Positions 14,928 through 24,050 of a DNA stretch of 64,000 bases are shown here, piece after piece. The stretch is taken from the NCBI GenBank assembly GCA_009901575.1, contig WXYP01000005.1, positions 1 through 64,000 on the forward strand, written 5' to 3'. The notes beneath the pieces are model-generated. The model searched no databases. It was not told the DNA's origin and worked only from the letters and a program-made list of their open reading frames with translations. A program made the position numbers and the translations under genes. The first letter of the stretch is position 1. Each line of letters begins with the position of its first letter. The DNA comes from Flavobacteriaceae bacterium R38. Its GTDB lineage: Bacteria > Bacteroidota > Bacteroidia > Flavobacteriales > Flavobacteriaceae.

Positions 14928-15502
14928 TGGAACAGGATATCGCAGATTGGAAAAATTTATGGGAAGAAGAAAAATCCAGCCCTATAAACCTGGATAACCT
15001 AACTAAGCAATTGGTTAAAATAGAAAAGAAAAACAAAAGGGATAGAATACTAATTTTGATTACTTTCCCATTTACTTTAATTGTCCTAGCTACAATACTA
15101 CCACTATTTAAAAGCTATTATTATCTTTTTTCTATTGCTTGTATTTGCATTGGTATGTTAATAATATTAGTACAGCTCTATAAAAGCAAGATCAAAAAAT
15201 ATAGTGATGAAAAAGATTTTAACAATCAAGAGTTTATCAAATCGAATATCAAAAGCTTAAAAGAAAGTGTAATTACTACATCAAAATACATGTGGATCTA
15301 TACTGCATTATTTTTATTAGGCCTGAATATAGGGTATATCGAAATATTGAAAAGCTTGGACTTGCTGGTTAGAATTTTAATTCATTCAGGAGTTACTCTT
15401 ACCATTCTTCTTTTTATGTATTCAGGAATAAAAAAACGAAATAAAAAAAATAAGAAAGAAATCTTACCTTTAATTGATGAATTACAAAACTTAATAAATT
15501 AG
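14927..15502 (+). CDS. Four-helix membrane protein, possible sigma-factor regulator
   Basis: The 191-residue protein has an acidic Trp-rich cytoplasmic start (DWKNLWEEEK) and a helical linker, then two closely spaced transmembrane segments at about 41-60 and 66-84, a charged loop, and two more at about 122-140 and 148-166, ending in a Lys-rich helix. It shares one base with the preceding sigma gene. No anti-sigma domain is recognised, but this sigma-then-membrane-protein pair recurs in Flavobacteriaceae, so an anti-sigma role is a reasonable inference. Confidence 0.6.
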   Translation: MEQDIADWKNLWEEEKSSPINLDNLTKQLVKIEKKNKRDRILILITFPFTLIVLATILPLFKSYYYLFSIACICIGMLIILVQLYKSKIKKYSDEKDFNNQEFIKSNIKSLKESVITTSKYMWIYTALFLLGLNIGYIEILKSLDLLVRILIHSGVTLTILLFMYSGIKKRNKKNKKEILPLIDELQNLIN

Positions 15503-15620
15503 TAAGTACCTAATCATCTGTAATTGAACTTTTTTTAAATAAAACACAGGAAGTATCAAGCAATCTTTCAGAAAACCCGAATTCATTTACACAAATAAAA
15601 CCCTATAGTCTAAAAAAAGT

Positions 15621-15651
15621 AAAGAGCACCTGTAAAAAACAGGTACTCTTT
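15621..15651. terminator. Bidirectional terminator between convergent sigma-factor operons
   Basis: AAAGAGCACCTGT (15621-15633) pairs with ACAGGTACTCTTT (15639-15651), one mismatch, 5-nt A loop. It lies between the plus-strand membrane-protein gene (stop 15502) and the minus-strand anti-sigma gene (stop 15679) and has A/T-rich arm ends on both sides. Confidence 0.75.
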
Positions 15652-15678
15652 AACAGATGTGTCAATAATGGTATATTT

Positions 15679-16488
15679 TTAAGGTGTTGCAGAAATCACA
15701 CCTAATGTATATAATTGTTCTAAGGTAGGACTCTCACTTCCACCTGCAGGTTCTAAAGTAATTCCAAATGCTTCAGATTCATTATCATTTTCCAATTCAA
15801 AAACTTTATTCCCTTCTGCAAAATCTTCTAACAACCCAATACTCGTTGGGGTTAAAGGATTAAGCTTTAAAGACCATACCTGGTATACTTTTCCTTCTGG
15901 AGGCTCGGGTAATCCTAAAGCATCAATATAAACTTTAGTATCTCCTTTCTTCACATAAACTTTGGCATAAGCATCTGGAGCAACTGCTTGTCCCCCTAAT
16001 CCTACCGGAGTAATGTCTTTCTCTCTTAATAAATTAATAAGCGCTGTCGCTTCATCTAAATTTGCATTAGCATCAACAATTTGTTGTTCTAAAACTGCAT
16101 TTTTAAGCGTTTGCGATTTGATATCTGAACTTAACTCGTTATTCTGATTCACCATCCAGAATAGTCCGGCAGCCAAAATTATAGAAGCTGCCCATCCTGT
16201 ATAAGCAATCCAGTTGGTTTTCTTAGCCTCTAACGGAATTACTTTAGCGGTTTCTCCTTGTTCTTCAATCTTCTTCTTAATTACATCAAAAGGAATAGGG
16301 ATATCAACCGGCATTATAGAAGTACTTAAAACACCTAATGCTTTTTCTATCTCTTCAACTTCATTTTTTATCTCAGGATACTTTTGAGTAGCTTCGTATA
16401 CCTCTTCATTCTCTTTAGGAGAAAGAGCACCAGCTACGTAAAGTTCTAAAATACCTGATTCTATATATTCTTTTACATTCATAATCAT
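15679..16488 (-). CDS. Anti-sigma factor (RskA/anti-sigma-K type)
   Basis: The 269-residue protein has an N-terminal anti-sigma helical domain (about 1-60, ESGILELYVAGALSPKENEE, the usual LYxxGxLxxxExxEVE pattern), one transmembrane segment at about 92-111 (WIAYTGWAASIILAAGLFWM), a coiled segment (115-155), and a C-terminal extracytoplasmic anti-sigma-K domain (170-269, with GKVYQVWSLKLNP and FGITLEPAGGS). It would hold the neighbouring ECF sigma factor at the membrane until a periplasmic signal arrives. Its start overlaps the sigma stop by 4 bases; an alternative ATG is two codons inward. Confidence 0.9.
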   Translation of the reverse strand: MIMNVKEYIESGILELYVAGALSPKENEEVYEATQKYPEIKNEVEEIEKALGVLSTSIMPVDIPIPFDVIKKKIEEQGETAKVIPLEAKKTNWIAYTGWAASIILAAGLFWMVNQNNELSSDIKSQTLKNAVLEQQIVDANANLDEATALINLLREKDITPVGLGGQAVAPDAYAKVYVKKGDTKVYIDALGLPEPPEGKVYQVWSLKLNPLTPTSIGLLEDFAEGNKVFELENDNESEAFGITLEPAGGSESPTLEQLYTLGVISATP

Positions 16489-17012
16489 CTATTCAATACA
16501 ATTTCTCTAAGATCAGAAATACATTTTCTCAAATTCGTTTTTATCGTACCCAAAGGAGTATCTGTTTCTTCAGATGCTTCTTTTTGTGTATATCCTTCAA
16601 AATAGATTAACTCAATTAGAACCTTACACTTTTCTTTTATATTGTTTAAGTATTTTTTTATTCCAATGGCATCTACTTTCTTATCGAGATTGTCATGAGA
16701 CTCAAATATATCTACGAAAAAAGTTGCATCGGAGTTTTGCTTTCCCTTTTTAAAATCTTTAGAACGGGTTTTATCAATCGCCGCATTTCTCGAAATATTG
16801 AGAATCCACGTGTAAAATCGGCCTTTTTCAGCAGAATAACTTCCTGCATTATTCCATGCTTTTACAAAAACATCCTGAATAATTTCTTCTACGTCTTCCC
16901 GGTTACGAACAATATTATATACTACAGCTTTCATTTGATCAGAATACATATCGTATAACTGCTCGAAGGCTTTCATATCTTTTTGCTGAAACCTAAGTAC
17001 TAATTCTTCCAT
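16485..17012 (-). CDS. ECF-type RNA polymerase sigma factor
   Basis: The 175-residue protein has region 2 at about 10-80 (FEQLYDMYSDQMKAVVYNIV, EEIIQDVFVKAWNN, FYTWILNISRNAAID) and region 4 at about 120-172 (LIELIYFEGYTQKEASEE, then TPLGTIKTNLRKCISDLR). This is the SigK-like type usually paired with RskA anti-sigma factors, and the next gene is exactly that, overlapping by 4 bases. Upstream, bases 17013-17113 hold no recognised TAnnTTTG element. Confidence 0.93.
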   Translation of the reverse strand: MEELVLRFQQKDMKAFEQLYDMYSDQMKAVVYNIVRNREDVEEIIQDVFVKAWNNAGSYSAEKGRFYTWILNISRNAAIDKTRSKDFKKGKQNSDATFFVDIFESHDNLDKKVDAIGIKKYLNNIKEKCKVLIELIYFEGYTQKEASEETDTPLGTIKTNLRKCISDLREIVLNR

Positions 17013-17113
17013 CTAATTCTTTTTAATTGCCATATCTATAGCAATTTGTGATCATTGCTTGTTTTTAAACAAAGGAATATACCTCTGTAAACAAGTAGCT
17101 AAAATTCTTAATG

Positions 17114-17995
17114 CTAAACTACAGCTGAAGCTACTTCAGTACTTCTGTCTATTTTTTTTGCTAATCCTTGCAAAACTTTTCCAGGTCCTACTTCAGTAAA
17201 TAATTGTGCTCCGTCTTTAATCATTTGCTGAACACTTTGTGTCCATTTTACCGGAGCTGTTAATTGAGAAATTAAATTTTGCTTAATTTCTCCCTGATCT
17301 GTAATCGCTACAGTGCTTACATTTTGGTAAATCGGACATGCAGGAGTATTAAACGTTGTGTTTTCTATGGCTGTTGCCAATTCTTCTCTTGCCGGTTCCA
17401 TTAACGGAGAGTGAAAAGCTCCTCCTACAGGTAATACCAAAGCCCTTCTGGCTCCGGCTTCTTTTAGCGTTTCACATGCTGTATTAATAGCATCTATTTC
17501 TCCGGAAATTACCAATTGTCCCGGACAATTATAATTTGCTGCTACTACAATTCCCGAAGTATCTGCACATACCTTTTCTACTGTTGCATCTTCCAGTCCC
17601 AATACTGCAGCCATTGTACCTGGCTGTAATTCGCAGGCTTTTTGCATTGCCATAGCACGCTTAAAAACCAATTGCAGCCCATCTTCAAAAGTTAAAGTTC
17701 CATTAGCTACTAATGCCGAAAATTCTCCTAAAGAATGCCCGGCCACCATATCTGGCTTAAAAGTATCTCCCAAGACTTTACTTAAGATTACTGAATGTAA
17801 AAAGATTGCTGGTTGCGTTACTTTGGTTTGTTGAAGGTCTTCTTTAGTCCCTTCAAACATAATATCTGTAATAGAAAAACCTAAAATATCATTAGCCGTT
17901 TCAAATAATTCCTGTGCTAAAGGTGATTTCTCATAAAGGTCTAAGCCCATCCCAACAAATTGGGCTCCCTGCCCCGGAAAAACATATGCATTCAT
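17114..17995 (-). CDS. fabD: Malonyl-CoA:ACP transacylase FabD
   Basis: The 293-residue protein has the acyltransferase pattern: FPGQGAQFVGMG (6-17), QPAIFLHS (61-68), the nucleophile GHSLGE with Ser88, a conserved Arg in FKRAMAMQ (111-118) and the catalytic His195 in GGAFHSPLMEP. It moves malonyl groups onto acyl carrier protein for fatty-acid chain extension in the cytoplasm. It appears to be a single-gene unit, 101 bases downstream-flanked by the sigma gene and with its own promoter at 18026-18058. Confidence 0.96.
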   Translation of the reverse strand: MNAYVFPGQGAQFVGMGLDLYEKSPLAQELFETANDILGFSITDIMFEGTKEDLQQTKVTQPAIFLHSVILSKVLGDTFKPDMVAGHSLGEFSALVANGTLTFEDGLQLVFKRAMAMQKACELQPGTMAAVLGLEDATVEKVCADTSGIVVAANYNCPGQLVISGEIDAINTACETLKEAGARRALVLPVGGAFHSPLMEPAREELATAIENTTFNTPACPIYQNVSTVAITDQGEIKQNLISQLTAPVKWTQSVQQMIKDGAQLFTEVGPGKVLQGLAKKIDRSTEVASAVV

Positions 17996-18025
17996 GTGTC
18001 TAATAGTTAGTTAATTTAGTGGGTA

Positions 18026-18058
18026 CAAAAGTACGGATTAACCTTTGTATTATACAAA
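18026..18058 (-). promoter_or_regulatory. Promoter of fabD
   Basis: On the minus strand TTTG (18058-18055) lies 21 bases before TACTTTTG (18033-18026), matching the Bacteroidota -33/-7 pattern, and the fabD ATG is 30 bases further. The -7 region is embedded in the palindrome GTAC-AAAA-GTAC. Confidence 0.65.
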
Positions 18059-18089
18059 TGAATGTAAAAGACGAGTATTAAAAGTTCAT

Positions 18090-18608
18090 TTACTCTTCTT
18101 CTTTAAACCAGCTTGCGTATTCAATATAATTATTAGCAATTCTTCCTATTTCTCCTGAAATCATCTCTTCACTAATATCTTTTATTTTTTTAGCAGGAGT
18201 CCCGGCATAAATGCTACCGGCTTCCACCCTGGTGTTTTTTGTCACTACTGCACCGGCTGCAATTATCGAATTACTCTCTACAACACAATCGTCCATGACT
18301 ATGCTCCCCATCCCAATCAAAACATGATCGTGAATTGTGCAGCCATGTACAATAGCATTATGCCCTATAGATACATTATTACCAATATTTGTTGGTGATT
18401 TTTCATAAGTACAATGTATTACCGCTCCGTCTTGTACATTTACTTTATTTCCCATTTTTATATAGTGTACATCTCCTCTCAAAACTGCATTAAACCACAC
18501 ACTACATTGATCTCCCATAACTACATCTCCCACAATAGTTGCATTTTCTGAAATATAACAATCGTTCCCTATTTGCGGTTCTTTCCCGTTTACTTTTTTA
18601 ATAATCAT
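18090..18608 (-). CDS. Gamma-carbonic anhydrase-like hexapeptide-repeat protein
   Basis: The 172-residue protein is a left-handed beta-helix with isoleucine/valine hexapeptide repeats from residue 13 to about 140. The three zinc-binding histidines of gamma-carbonic anhydrases are present: H65 (VIHCTY), H83 (IGHNAIVH) and H88. RGD and WFNAVLRGDV (38-47) are also typical. It may hydrate CO2 or act as a non-catalytic relative such as the YrdA/PaaY group; sequence alone does not separate these. It lies alone between fabD and the response-regulator gene, all in the same orientation. Confidence 0.9.
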   Translation of the reverse strand: MIIKKVNGKEPQIGNDCYISENATIVGDVVMGDQCSVWFNAVLRGDVHYIKMGNKVNVQDGAVIHCTYEKSPTNIGNNVSIGHNAIVHGCTIHDHVLIGMGSIVMDDCVVESNSIIAAGAVVTKNTRVEAGSIYAGTPAKKIKDISEEMISGEIGRIANNYIEYASWFKEEE

Positions 18609-18653
18609 GAAAACAATCTTTAGAATTAAGATCGTAAAGATAGAAGTTATGTT

Positions 18654-19391
18654 TTATTCAAAATACGAGAGCAATTCTTTTTTCTTAGAAGATGAAACAA
18701 CCAATTCTTTTCCGGTATTTAAAACTACACTACCTCCTTTACCTTTTTTGTACTTAACTATTGTATTTACATTGACCAGGTATGATTTATGAATTCTTGC
18801 AAAAGAAAAATCAGAAAGAATTCCTTCAAAATATTTTAGTGTTTTACTAGCCACCAGCTTTTTATTTTCAAGGTATATTTCTGTGTAATTATCGTCTGCT
18901 TTACAATAAATAATATCTGTTACCTGTAATATTTCAAAACCATCCAATTGAGGAATCGTAATTTTACCTGAAACATTATTCAGTTTTGGGGTCAATATTT
19001 TATCCTGGAGTTCAATTTCTTTTTCTTTGATCTCATGAACATGATCTACAGCTTTAATAAGTTCGTTAATAGAGATAGGCTTCATTAAATAATAAGAAGC
19101 ATGACTATTAAGAGCATCTATAGCATAATGATTATAAGCGGTTACAAATATGGTTTCAAAAGTATGTTCTCCTACTTTATCCAATAAATCAAATGCATTT
19201 CCAAATGGCATTTCCACATCTAAAAATACAAGATCCAATTCATTCTTTTTAATGAGGGAATACGCTTCGTCTATATTAGATGCTTCCCCTATAAGCTTTA
19301 CTTTCGGACAATATTTATGGAGGTAATTACGAAGAATTTCTCTACTTACGGATTCGTCTTCAACTATAATTGCTTTTAATTCCATAATCAA
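18654..19391 (-). CDS. LytTR-type response regulator
   Basis: The 245-residue protein has a receiver domain (1-125) with the acidic pocket EDE at 11-13, the phosphoacceptor Asp58 in LVFLDVEMP, Thr/Ala in FVTAYNHYA and Lys in LMKPIS. The C-terminal LytTR DNA-binding domain (about 140-243) shows IIYCKADDNYTEIYLENKK and FARIHKSYLVNVNTI. It overlaps the upstream histidine-kinase gene by 4 bases, forming a LytS/LytR-like pair. It binds DNA as a dimer; its target genes are not identifiable here. Confidence 0.95.
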   Translation of the reverse strand: MIMELKAIIVEDESVSREILRNYLHKYCPKVKLIGEASNIDEAYSLIKKNELDLVFLDVEMPFGNAFDLLDKVGEHTFETIFVTAYNHYAIDALNSHASYYLMKPISINELIKAVDHVHEIKEKEIELQDKILTPKLNNVSGKITIPQLDGFEILQVTDIIYCKADDNYTEIYLENKKLVASKTLKYFEGILSDFSFARIHKSYLVNVNTIVKYKKGKGGSVVLNTGKELVVSSSKKKELLSYFE

Positions 19392-21583
19392 TCTCTCTTT
19401 AAGGTTAGTACCACTCTTGTTCCTGTTTCATCTTCAAACATATCTTGTATATAAATATCAATCCTATCTTTATACATATCATTAAGAATCGCTACACGTT
19501 TTTTAATATTTCCCATCCCTTTGGATTTCTGTTTACGTTGATTCTCTGTTTTGAGAAGTCCGGATTGTTTTCTTCCTACTCCATTATCTTCTATCGTAAT
19601 TTTAACGTATTCATTATTCGGCTGATAAAAATATATTTTTAACCACCCTTTATCCTCTTTATATCTCAACCCATGCCAGATAGCATTTTCCACATAAGGC
19701 TGTAATAACATCGGAGGAATTCCAAAAGCGTCCATCTCCAAGTTTTCATCTACTTTAATTTCATAATCAAACTTCTCTTTAAATCTCGAATGCTCTAGTT
19801 TTGTATACAACTCCAGGAGTTCAATTTCTTTTTGAAGCGGAATAAAATTTTCTTCAGAATTTTCTAATACCGAACGCATTAATGTAGAGAATTTACTTAG
19901 ATATTCATTTGCACTACGCTCATCACTTTTAGCTATAAAATTATTTACTGAGTTTAAAGCATTAAAAATGAAATGCGGATTCATTTGTGATCGTAATGAT
20001 TTTAACGCCAGCAAATTGTTTGCTAAATGTTGCTGTTTATTTGTACGATAAAATAAAAATGCAACCAGGGTGATCATTAATATCCCGAAAATAAGTGAGT
20101 AAATAATAATTCGCTGCCTCTTGTTACTTTCTTTAATTAATTCCTGATCTTTTAACGCCAAAGTTTCGGTGAGCTCTCTGTCTTTTTCCAAACTGGTTAT
20201 CCTGCTTTGTTTAAGAGCAATATCACGGCTAAAACGGGTAAGTTGAGAAATCTCCTGCTCTTTTTTTATGTATAATTGATCTACCAATTCTACATAATCC
20301 TGATAAGTCTCCAGGGCTTTTGTATAATCTCCAACAGATCTGTAGACTTCAGAGAGTTTTCGAGTGGCATCTTTCTGGACTACCAGATCTTCTTCTTTAT
20401 CTGCTTCTGCTATACTCTCTTCCAAATATGGAATCGCTTCTTCAAATTTATCCTGAGCTACAAATGCATCTCCTATTTTATAATTGATTTTTTGCGATGT
20501 AATAGTATCTGTCAAAACTCCAACAACATCTTCTACATTTTCATCATTCTCTGCTTTAAATTTCTTTACTTCTTCTAAGGTTGATTTTCTAAGCTCTATT
20601 TCTTTATCATATAAGTTTTTTTTATTGAGAAAATCTGCTACTTTAGATCTTTCCTGTATTGCGCGTTTCGGATTCTCTTTTTCGGCCAGGTTTAATGAAT
20701 TACTATAAAACCCTTGCGCTTTGTCAACACTATCTGTTTTTGCATAAACCTCAGCCAACTTAGAATTAAGATCTGTAATTTTTGGAGTTACCAGATTGTC
20801 CTGGGCAATTTTCAAAGCCTCGTTATAGTTTAGAATCGAATTGTAAAAATCTTTCAGTTCTTTAAAAGCATCTCCTAATCCCGATAATATGGTGATCTGT
20901 TGAAAAGAAGACAACTTGCGCTGTTTATTAAGAGCTTCAAAAACTGTTTTACTTTCTTCGTATTGTTTATTTAAGAAATACGTTTTTCCCAATTGAATCC
21001 TCACGGGGATAGTAGAATTGGTTTTAATGGCGTTTTGATAGTTATCTATTGCTAAATCGTATTGTTTCCAGTAAAGGTAGATATCTCCTAAGGTTGAAAA
21101 AGACAACGCTCTTTTTTTATTTTCTCTTTTATCTCCCCCAATAATAATCAACGATTTCTCAATCAAATCGATACTTGATTCTATATCACTTTTTTTATAA
21201 TAATTTGCAGAATCAATAAATTTTCTATGACCTTCTTGTATTCTTTTTGCTATCCGTATTTTCGAAATCTTTGATTCCTGATATCCTCTCACTAAAACAT
21301 CAATATCTTCATCATTCGTAATAGTATGTATAATTGTTTCTAATTCAATACTACTAAACACCAACCTATCTCCTATTCTTACATCTAATTCAAACCTGCC
21401 CAAATAATCTGTTTTTGTAGCTGCACCACCTATTACATAAACATCAACATCAGATACCGGAACACTAAATTCTTCTCCCTTCACTGTCCCCTTAATAGTA
21501 AAAGCATTCGATTTATCAATTTGTGAAAACCCAGTTAAAAAGAATAAAAAAAATGATATGTAAATAAAGTACTGTTTCAACAT
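19388..21583 (-). CDS. TPR-containing LytS-like sensor histidine kinase
   Basis: The 731-residue protein starts with a signal peptide (1-20). A carboxypeptidase-regulatory-like beta domain follows at about 28-95 (IKGTVKGEEFSVPVSDVDVY, KTDYLGRFELDV). TPR repeats span about 110-440. A coiled coil and one transmembrane helix (about 492-512, IIYSLIFGILMITLVAFLFY) lead to the kinase core with the His_kinase motif NPHFIFNALNSVNNFI near 532-547 and a HATPase domain (PMLLQPYVENAIWHGL, VGRKQSGLL, KGMGNIKKR). The sensory part is periplasmic. It shares 4 bases with its response-regulator gene. The signal it senses is unknown. Confidence 0.93.
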   Translation of the reverse strand: MLKQYFIYISFFLFFLTGFSQIDKSNAFTIKGTVKGEEFSVPVSDVDVYVIGGAATKTDYLGRFELDVRIGDRLVFSSIELETIIHTITNDEDIDVLVRGYQESKISKIRIAKRIQEGHRKFIDSANYYKKSDIESSIDLIEKSLIIIGGDKRENKKRALSFSTLGDIYLYWKQYDLAIDNYQNAIKTNSTIPVRIQLGKTYFLNKQYEESKTVFEALNKQRKLSSFQQITILSGLGDAFKELKDFYNSILNYNEALKIAQDNLVTPKITDLNSKLAEVYAKTDSVDKAQGFYSNSLNLAEKENPKRAIQERSKVADFLNKKNLYDKEIELRKSTLEEVKKFKAENDENVEDVVGVLTDTITSQKINYKIGDAFVAQDKFEEAIPYLEESIAEADKEEDLVVQKDATRKLSEVYRSVGDYTKALETYQDYVELVDQLYIKKEQEISQLTRFSRDIALKQSRITSLEKDRELTETLALKDQELIKESNKRQRIIIYSLIFGILMITLVAFLFYRTNKQQHLANNLLALKSLRSQMNPHFIFNALNSVNNFIAKSDERSANEYLSKFSTLMRSVLENSEENFIPLQKEIELLELYTKLEHSRFKEKFDYEIKVDENLEMDAFGIPPMLLQPYVENAIWHGLRYKEDKGWLKIYFYQPNNEYVKITIEDNGVGRKQSGLLKTENQRKQKSKGMGNIKKRVAILNDMYKDRIDIYIQDMFEDETGTRVVLTLKRD

Positions 21584-21794
21584 TTAAAATTATCAATTGG
21601 TTAAACTTACACACTTTAAATGATATTTTAAAACGTATTCTCTATCAAAGCTTAGCAAATCTCCTATCATTTTTCCCATTCACTCATTCAAAAGAGCATT
21701 TCACATATTTTTCTGGATTGTAGACTCTTTCTCTATTTTTTCAAAAAAAGTTTGATTCTATTTTTAGGCATTCACAAATCATAAAACGAAAGCA
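21584..21794. other. Divergent intergenic region, no clear element
   Basis: These 211 bases separate the minus-strand kinase gene from the plus-strand VWA gene. They are AT-rich; no exact TAnnTTTG element, inverted repeat or small gene is visible on either strand, although both genes must be promoted from here. Confidence 0.4.
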
Positions 21795-22955
21795 ATGAAA
21801 ACAATTTTATCTGCATCCCTTATGATGCTACTAACAGTAAATCTCTATGCCTGTGTAACAGAAGGAGATGCAAAAAAAGGAGAAGTATCTCTAATTACTA
21901 AAGCTATTAAGAAACCTGACAAAAAATTCATCAAAGTTGCTCTTTTACTTGACACCAGTAATAGCATGGATGGACTTATCAATCAAGCCAAAGCACAACT
22001 CTGGGATATTGTAAATGAATTATCTTATGCAAGATGTCAGCATGAGTCACCAAACCTGGAGATCGCTTTGTATGAATATGGTAATGATAATTTACCATCT
22101 AAAGAAGGGTATATAAGACAGGTAATTGGTTTTACCGGTGATCTGGACGATATTTCCGAAAAATTATTTTCTCTAACTACAAATGGCGGTAATGAGTTTT
22201 GCGGACAAGTTATTGAAGCTTCTTTAAATCAATTGGAATGGGGTAAAAACCCAGACGATTTAAAACTCATATTTATTGCGGGTAATGAGCCTTTTACTCA
22301 AGGTAAAGTTAATTACAAAGATGCAACGACCAATGCTAAAGAAAAAGATGTCGTTGTAAATACTATTTTCTGCGGAAATTATGAACAAGGAATTAATGGC
22401 ATGTGGAAAGATGGGGCTTTACTAACTAACGGTGACTATATGTCTATTGATCATAATAAAGAGATTGTTCAGATCGTGACTCCTTACGACAAAACTATTT
22501 TACGATTAAATAATCAGTTAAACGATACTTATGTTCCTTATGGTTATTTAGGGAACAACAAAAAAAGTCTACAAGCAGCTCAAGATGTTGAAGCTGAAAA
22601 ATTAGATGAAGTAGTTATTGTAAAAAGAGCTGTAAGTAAAAGTTCTGGCTTGTATAAAAATTCATCATGGGATCTGGTAGATGCTTCCAAAGATAAAAAG
22701 TTCAATTACGATGCTTTAAAAAGAGAAGAACTCCCTAAAGAACTACAGGGTAAATCTACTGAGCAAATTAAAAATTATGTTCAGAAAAAAGCTTTGGAAA
22801 GGTCTTCTATTAAAAATCAAATTCAGGAATTAAACAAAAAAAGGAATCAATATATCTTAAAAGAAAAAAAGACCCCTAAAGCAAACAACTTAGAAAGCGT
22901 GATGATTAAGGCCATCAAAAGACAAGCTGAGAAAAAGAATTACAGGTGGGATTAA
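21795..22955 (+). CDS. Exported von Willebrand factor A domain protein
   Basis: The 386-residue protein has a hydrophobic export signal (1-20) ending LYAC, a poor lipobox, so it may be a lipoprotein or simply secreted. The VWA domain begins near 46 with the metal-ion-dependent adhesion site DTSNS (53-57) in LLDTSNSMDG, continues with GGNEFCGQVIEASLNQL and LIFIAGNEPFTQG. The C-terminal 120 residues are charged and helical (PKELQGKSTEQIKNYVQKKA) with no known domain. VWA domains bind protein ligands through a metal; the partner is unknown. It is a single-gene unit, ended by a convergent terminator. Confidence 0.8.
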   Translation: MKTILSASLMMLLTVNLYACVTEGDAKKGEVSLITKAIKKPDKKFIKVALLLDTSNSMDGLINQAKAQLWDIVNELSYARCQHESPNLEIALYEYGNDNLPSKEGYIRQVIGFTGDLDDISEKLFSLTTNGGNEFCGQVIEASLNQLEWGKNPDDLKLIFIAGNEPFTQGKVNYKDATTNAKEKDVVVNTIFCGNYEQGINGMWKDGALLTNGDYMSIDHNKEIVQIVTPYDKTILRLNNQLNDTYVPYGYLGNNKKSLQAAQDVEAEKLDEVVIVKRAVSKSSGLYKNSSWDLVDASKDKKFNYDALKREELPKELQGKSTEQIKNYVQKKALERSSIKNQIQELNKKRNQYILKEKKTPKANNLESVMIKAIKRQAEKKNYRWD

Positions 22956-22979
22956 AGTCAGTTGGTTGGTTTTAAAATG

Positions 22980-23031
22980 AGCTTGCCGGAAACTCTTGAA
23001 GGATAAGGTGTGGTTACTTTTCCGGTAAGCT
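22980..23031. terminator. Hairpin terminator between convergent genes
   Basis: AGCTTGCCGGAAA (22980-22992) pairs with TTTCCGGTAAGCT (23019-23031) with one mismatch; the loop is 26 nt. It sits between the VWA gene and the convergent PorP/SprF gene. The long loop makes it a weaker call. Confidence 0.55.
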
Positions 23032-23055
23032 CTAATCATTTTTCATTAATTAAAA

Positions 23056-24048
23056 TCAATAATTTACAGCAGGACAATTACAATGATAAGGCTTTTCATT
23101 TGCTCCAAACAGATTAAGTCCAAGGGTAAACTGATGAAATCCGCCACTCGAAATCCTAATATCTCCTGTTTGATAAGAATAAGTATAAGCAAATACAAAG
23201 TTCTTATAATCTACTCCCAGGATAGGAGTTATTAATTGTAATTGCTGATCGTCAAGAGTTCCATTGGCATTAAACTGTACTCCGTCAAAACTTCTTCTGT
23301 ATGATAATCCTCCCCATACTTTTCCAAACTCAACATCTTTATACACTTTAGCATTAATGTCTATTGTTTTTTCTTCTGTAAACTCGGTTGCCTGGAATAA
23401 AAAAGAAGGTTCAAATTGCCACTCTCCTTTCCCAAAGACATAACCAGCTGATAATAAATATCTTCTTAAATTATCGAATTCCTGAGCAGTATACAAGTCC
23501 CTGCCACTTCCCAGTACATTTTGTATGGTTAAATGAGCATAAAACTCTAAAAAATTATACGATGCTCCTACATCGACATTGAAATAACTAACACTATTAT
23601 TAGTTCCGGTTATAATAGGATCGGGGAAAAAAGAAGAAAAATCGGTTTCATCCAGGTTACTTTGTAAAACTCCAACACTTAATCCAAAAGACAATTGATT
23701 AATATCTACAACATTTCTTGAAAACAAAAGATGATGTGCATAAGTAAGTTTTATACCTGTTTGAGAATGAAATCCGTTTTGATCGTTAAACAAGATAACT
23801 CCAGCTCCGCTTTTTTCTCCCACCCTCATATGTCCGTTTAACGTTTGTAAATTAGGTGCTCCATCTACATCAAACCATTGCTGACGGGCAGTTAACCTGA
23901 TTTTTGCTCCTTGCCCAACTCCAGCCATAGCCGGATGAATCAAATAATAATTATCGGATAAATAATCAAAATACACTGGAAGGCCTTCTTGAGCATAGCC
24001 AGAATACCCTAAAAAGAATAGAATAAGAACTAAAAGGTTTTTCTTCAT
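23056..24048 (-). CDS. PorP/SprF family type IX secretion-associated outer membrane protein
   Basis: The 330-residue protein has a signal peptide (1-19, ending GYAQ) and the PorP/SprF pattern: PVYFDYLSDNYYLIHPAMAG (25-44) directly after it, RLTARQQWFDVDGAP, GAGVILFNDQNG, a beta-rich barrel, and the end GLNLFGANEKPYHC. PorP/SprF proteins assist secretion or surface attachment of type B sorting-domain proteins. Its upstream partner, 2 bases away, is exactly such a protein, so they form a dedicated secretion pair. Confidence 0.93.
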   Translation of the reverse strand: MKKNLLVLILFFLGYSGYAQEGLPVYFDYLSDNYYLIHPAMAGVGQGAKIRLTARQQWFDVDGAPNLQTLNGHMRVGEKSGAGVILFNDQNGFHSQTGIKLTYAHHLLFSRNVVDINQLSFGLSVGVLQSNLDETDFSSFFPDPIITGTNNSVSYFNVDVGASYNFLEFYAHLTIQNVLGSGRDLYTAQEFDNLRRYLLSAGYVFGKGEWQFEPSFLFQATEFTEEKTIDINAKVYKDVEFGKVWGGLSYRRSFDGVQFNANGTLDDQQLQLITPILGVDYKNFVFAYTYSYQTGDIRISSGGFHQFTLGLNLFGANEKPYHCNCPAVNY

Positions 24049-24050
24049 TC

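Noticed and set aside
22961-22972. GTTGGTTGGTT motif seen near 13323, 22961 and 37617
   Set aside because: The three occurrences are short, in different orientations to their neighbours and without shared flanks; coincidence is likely.
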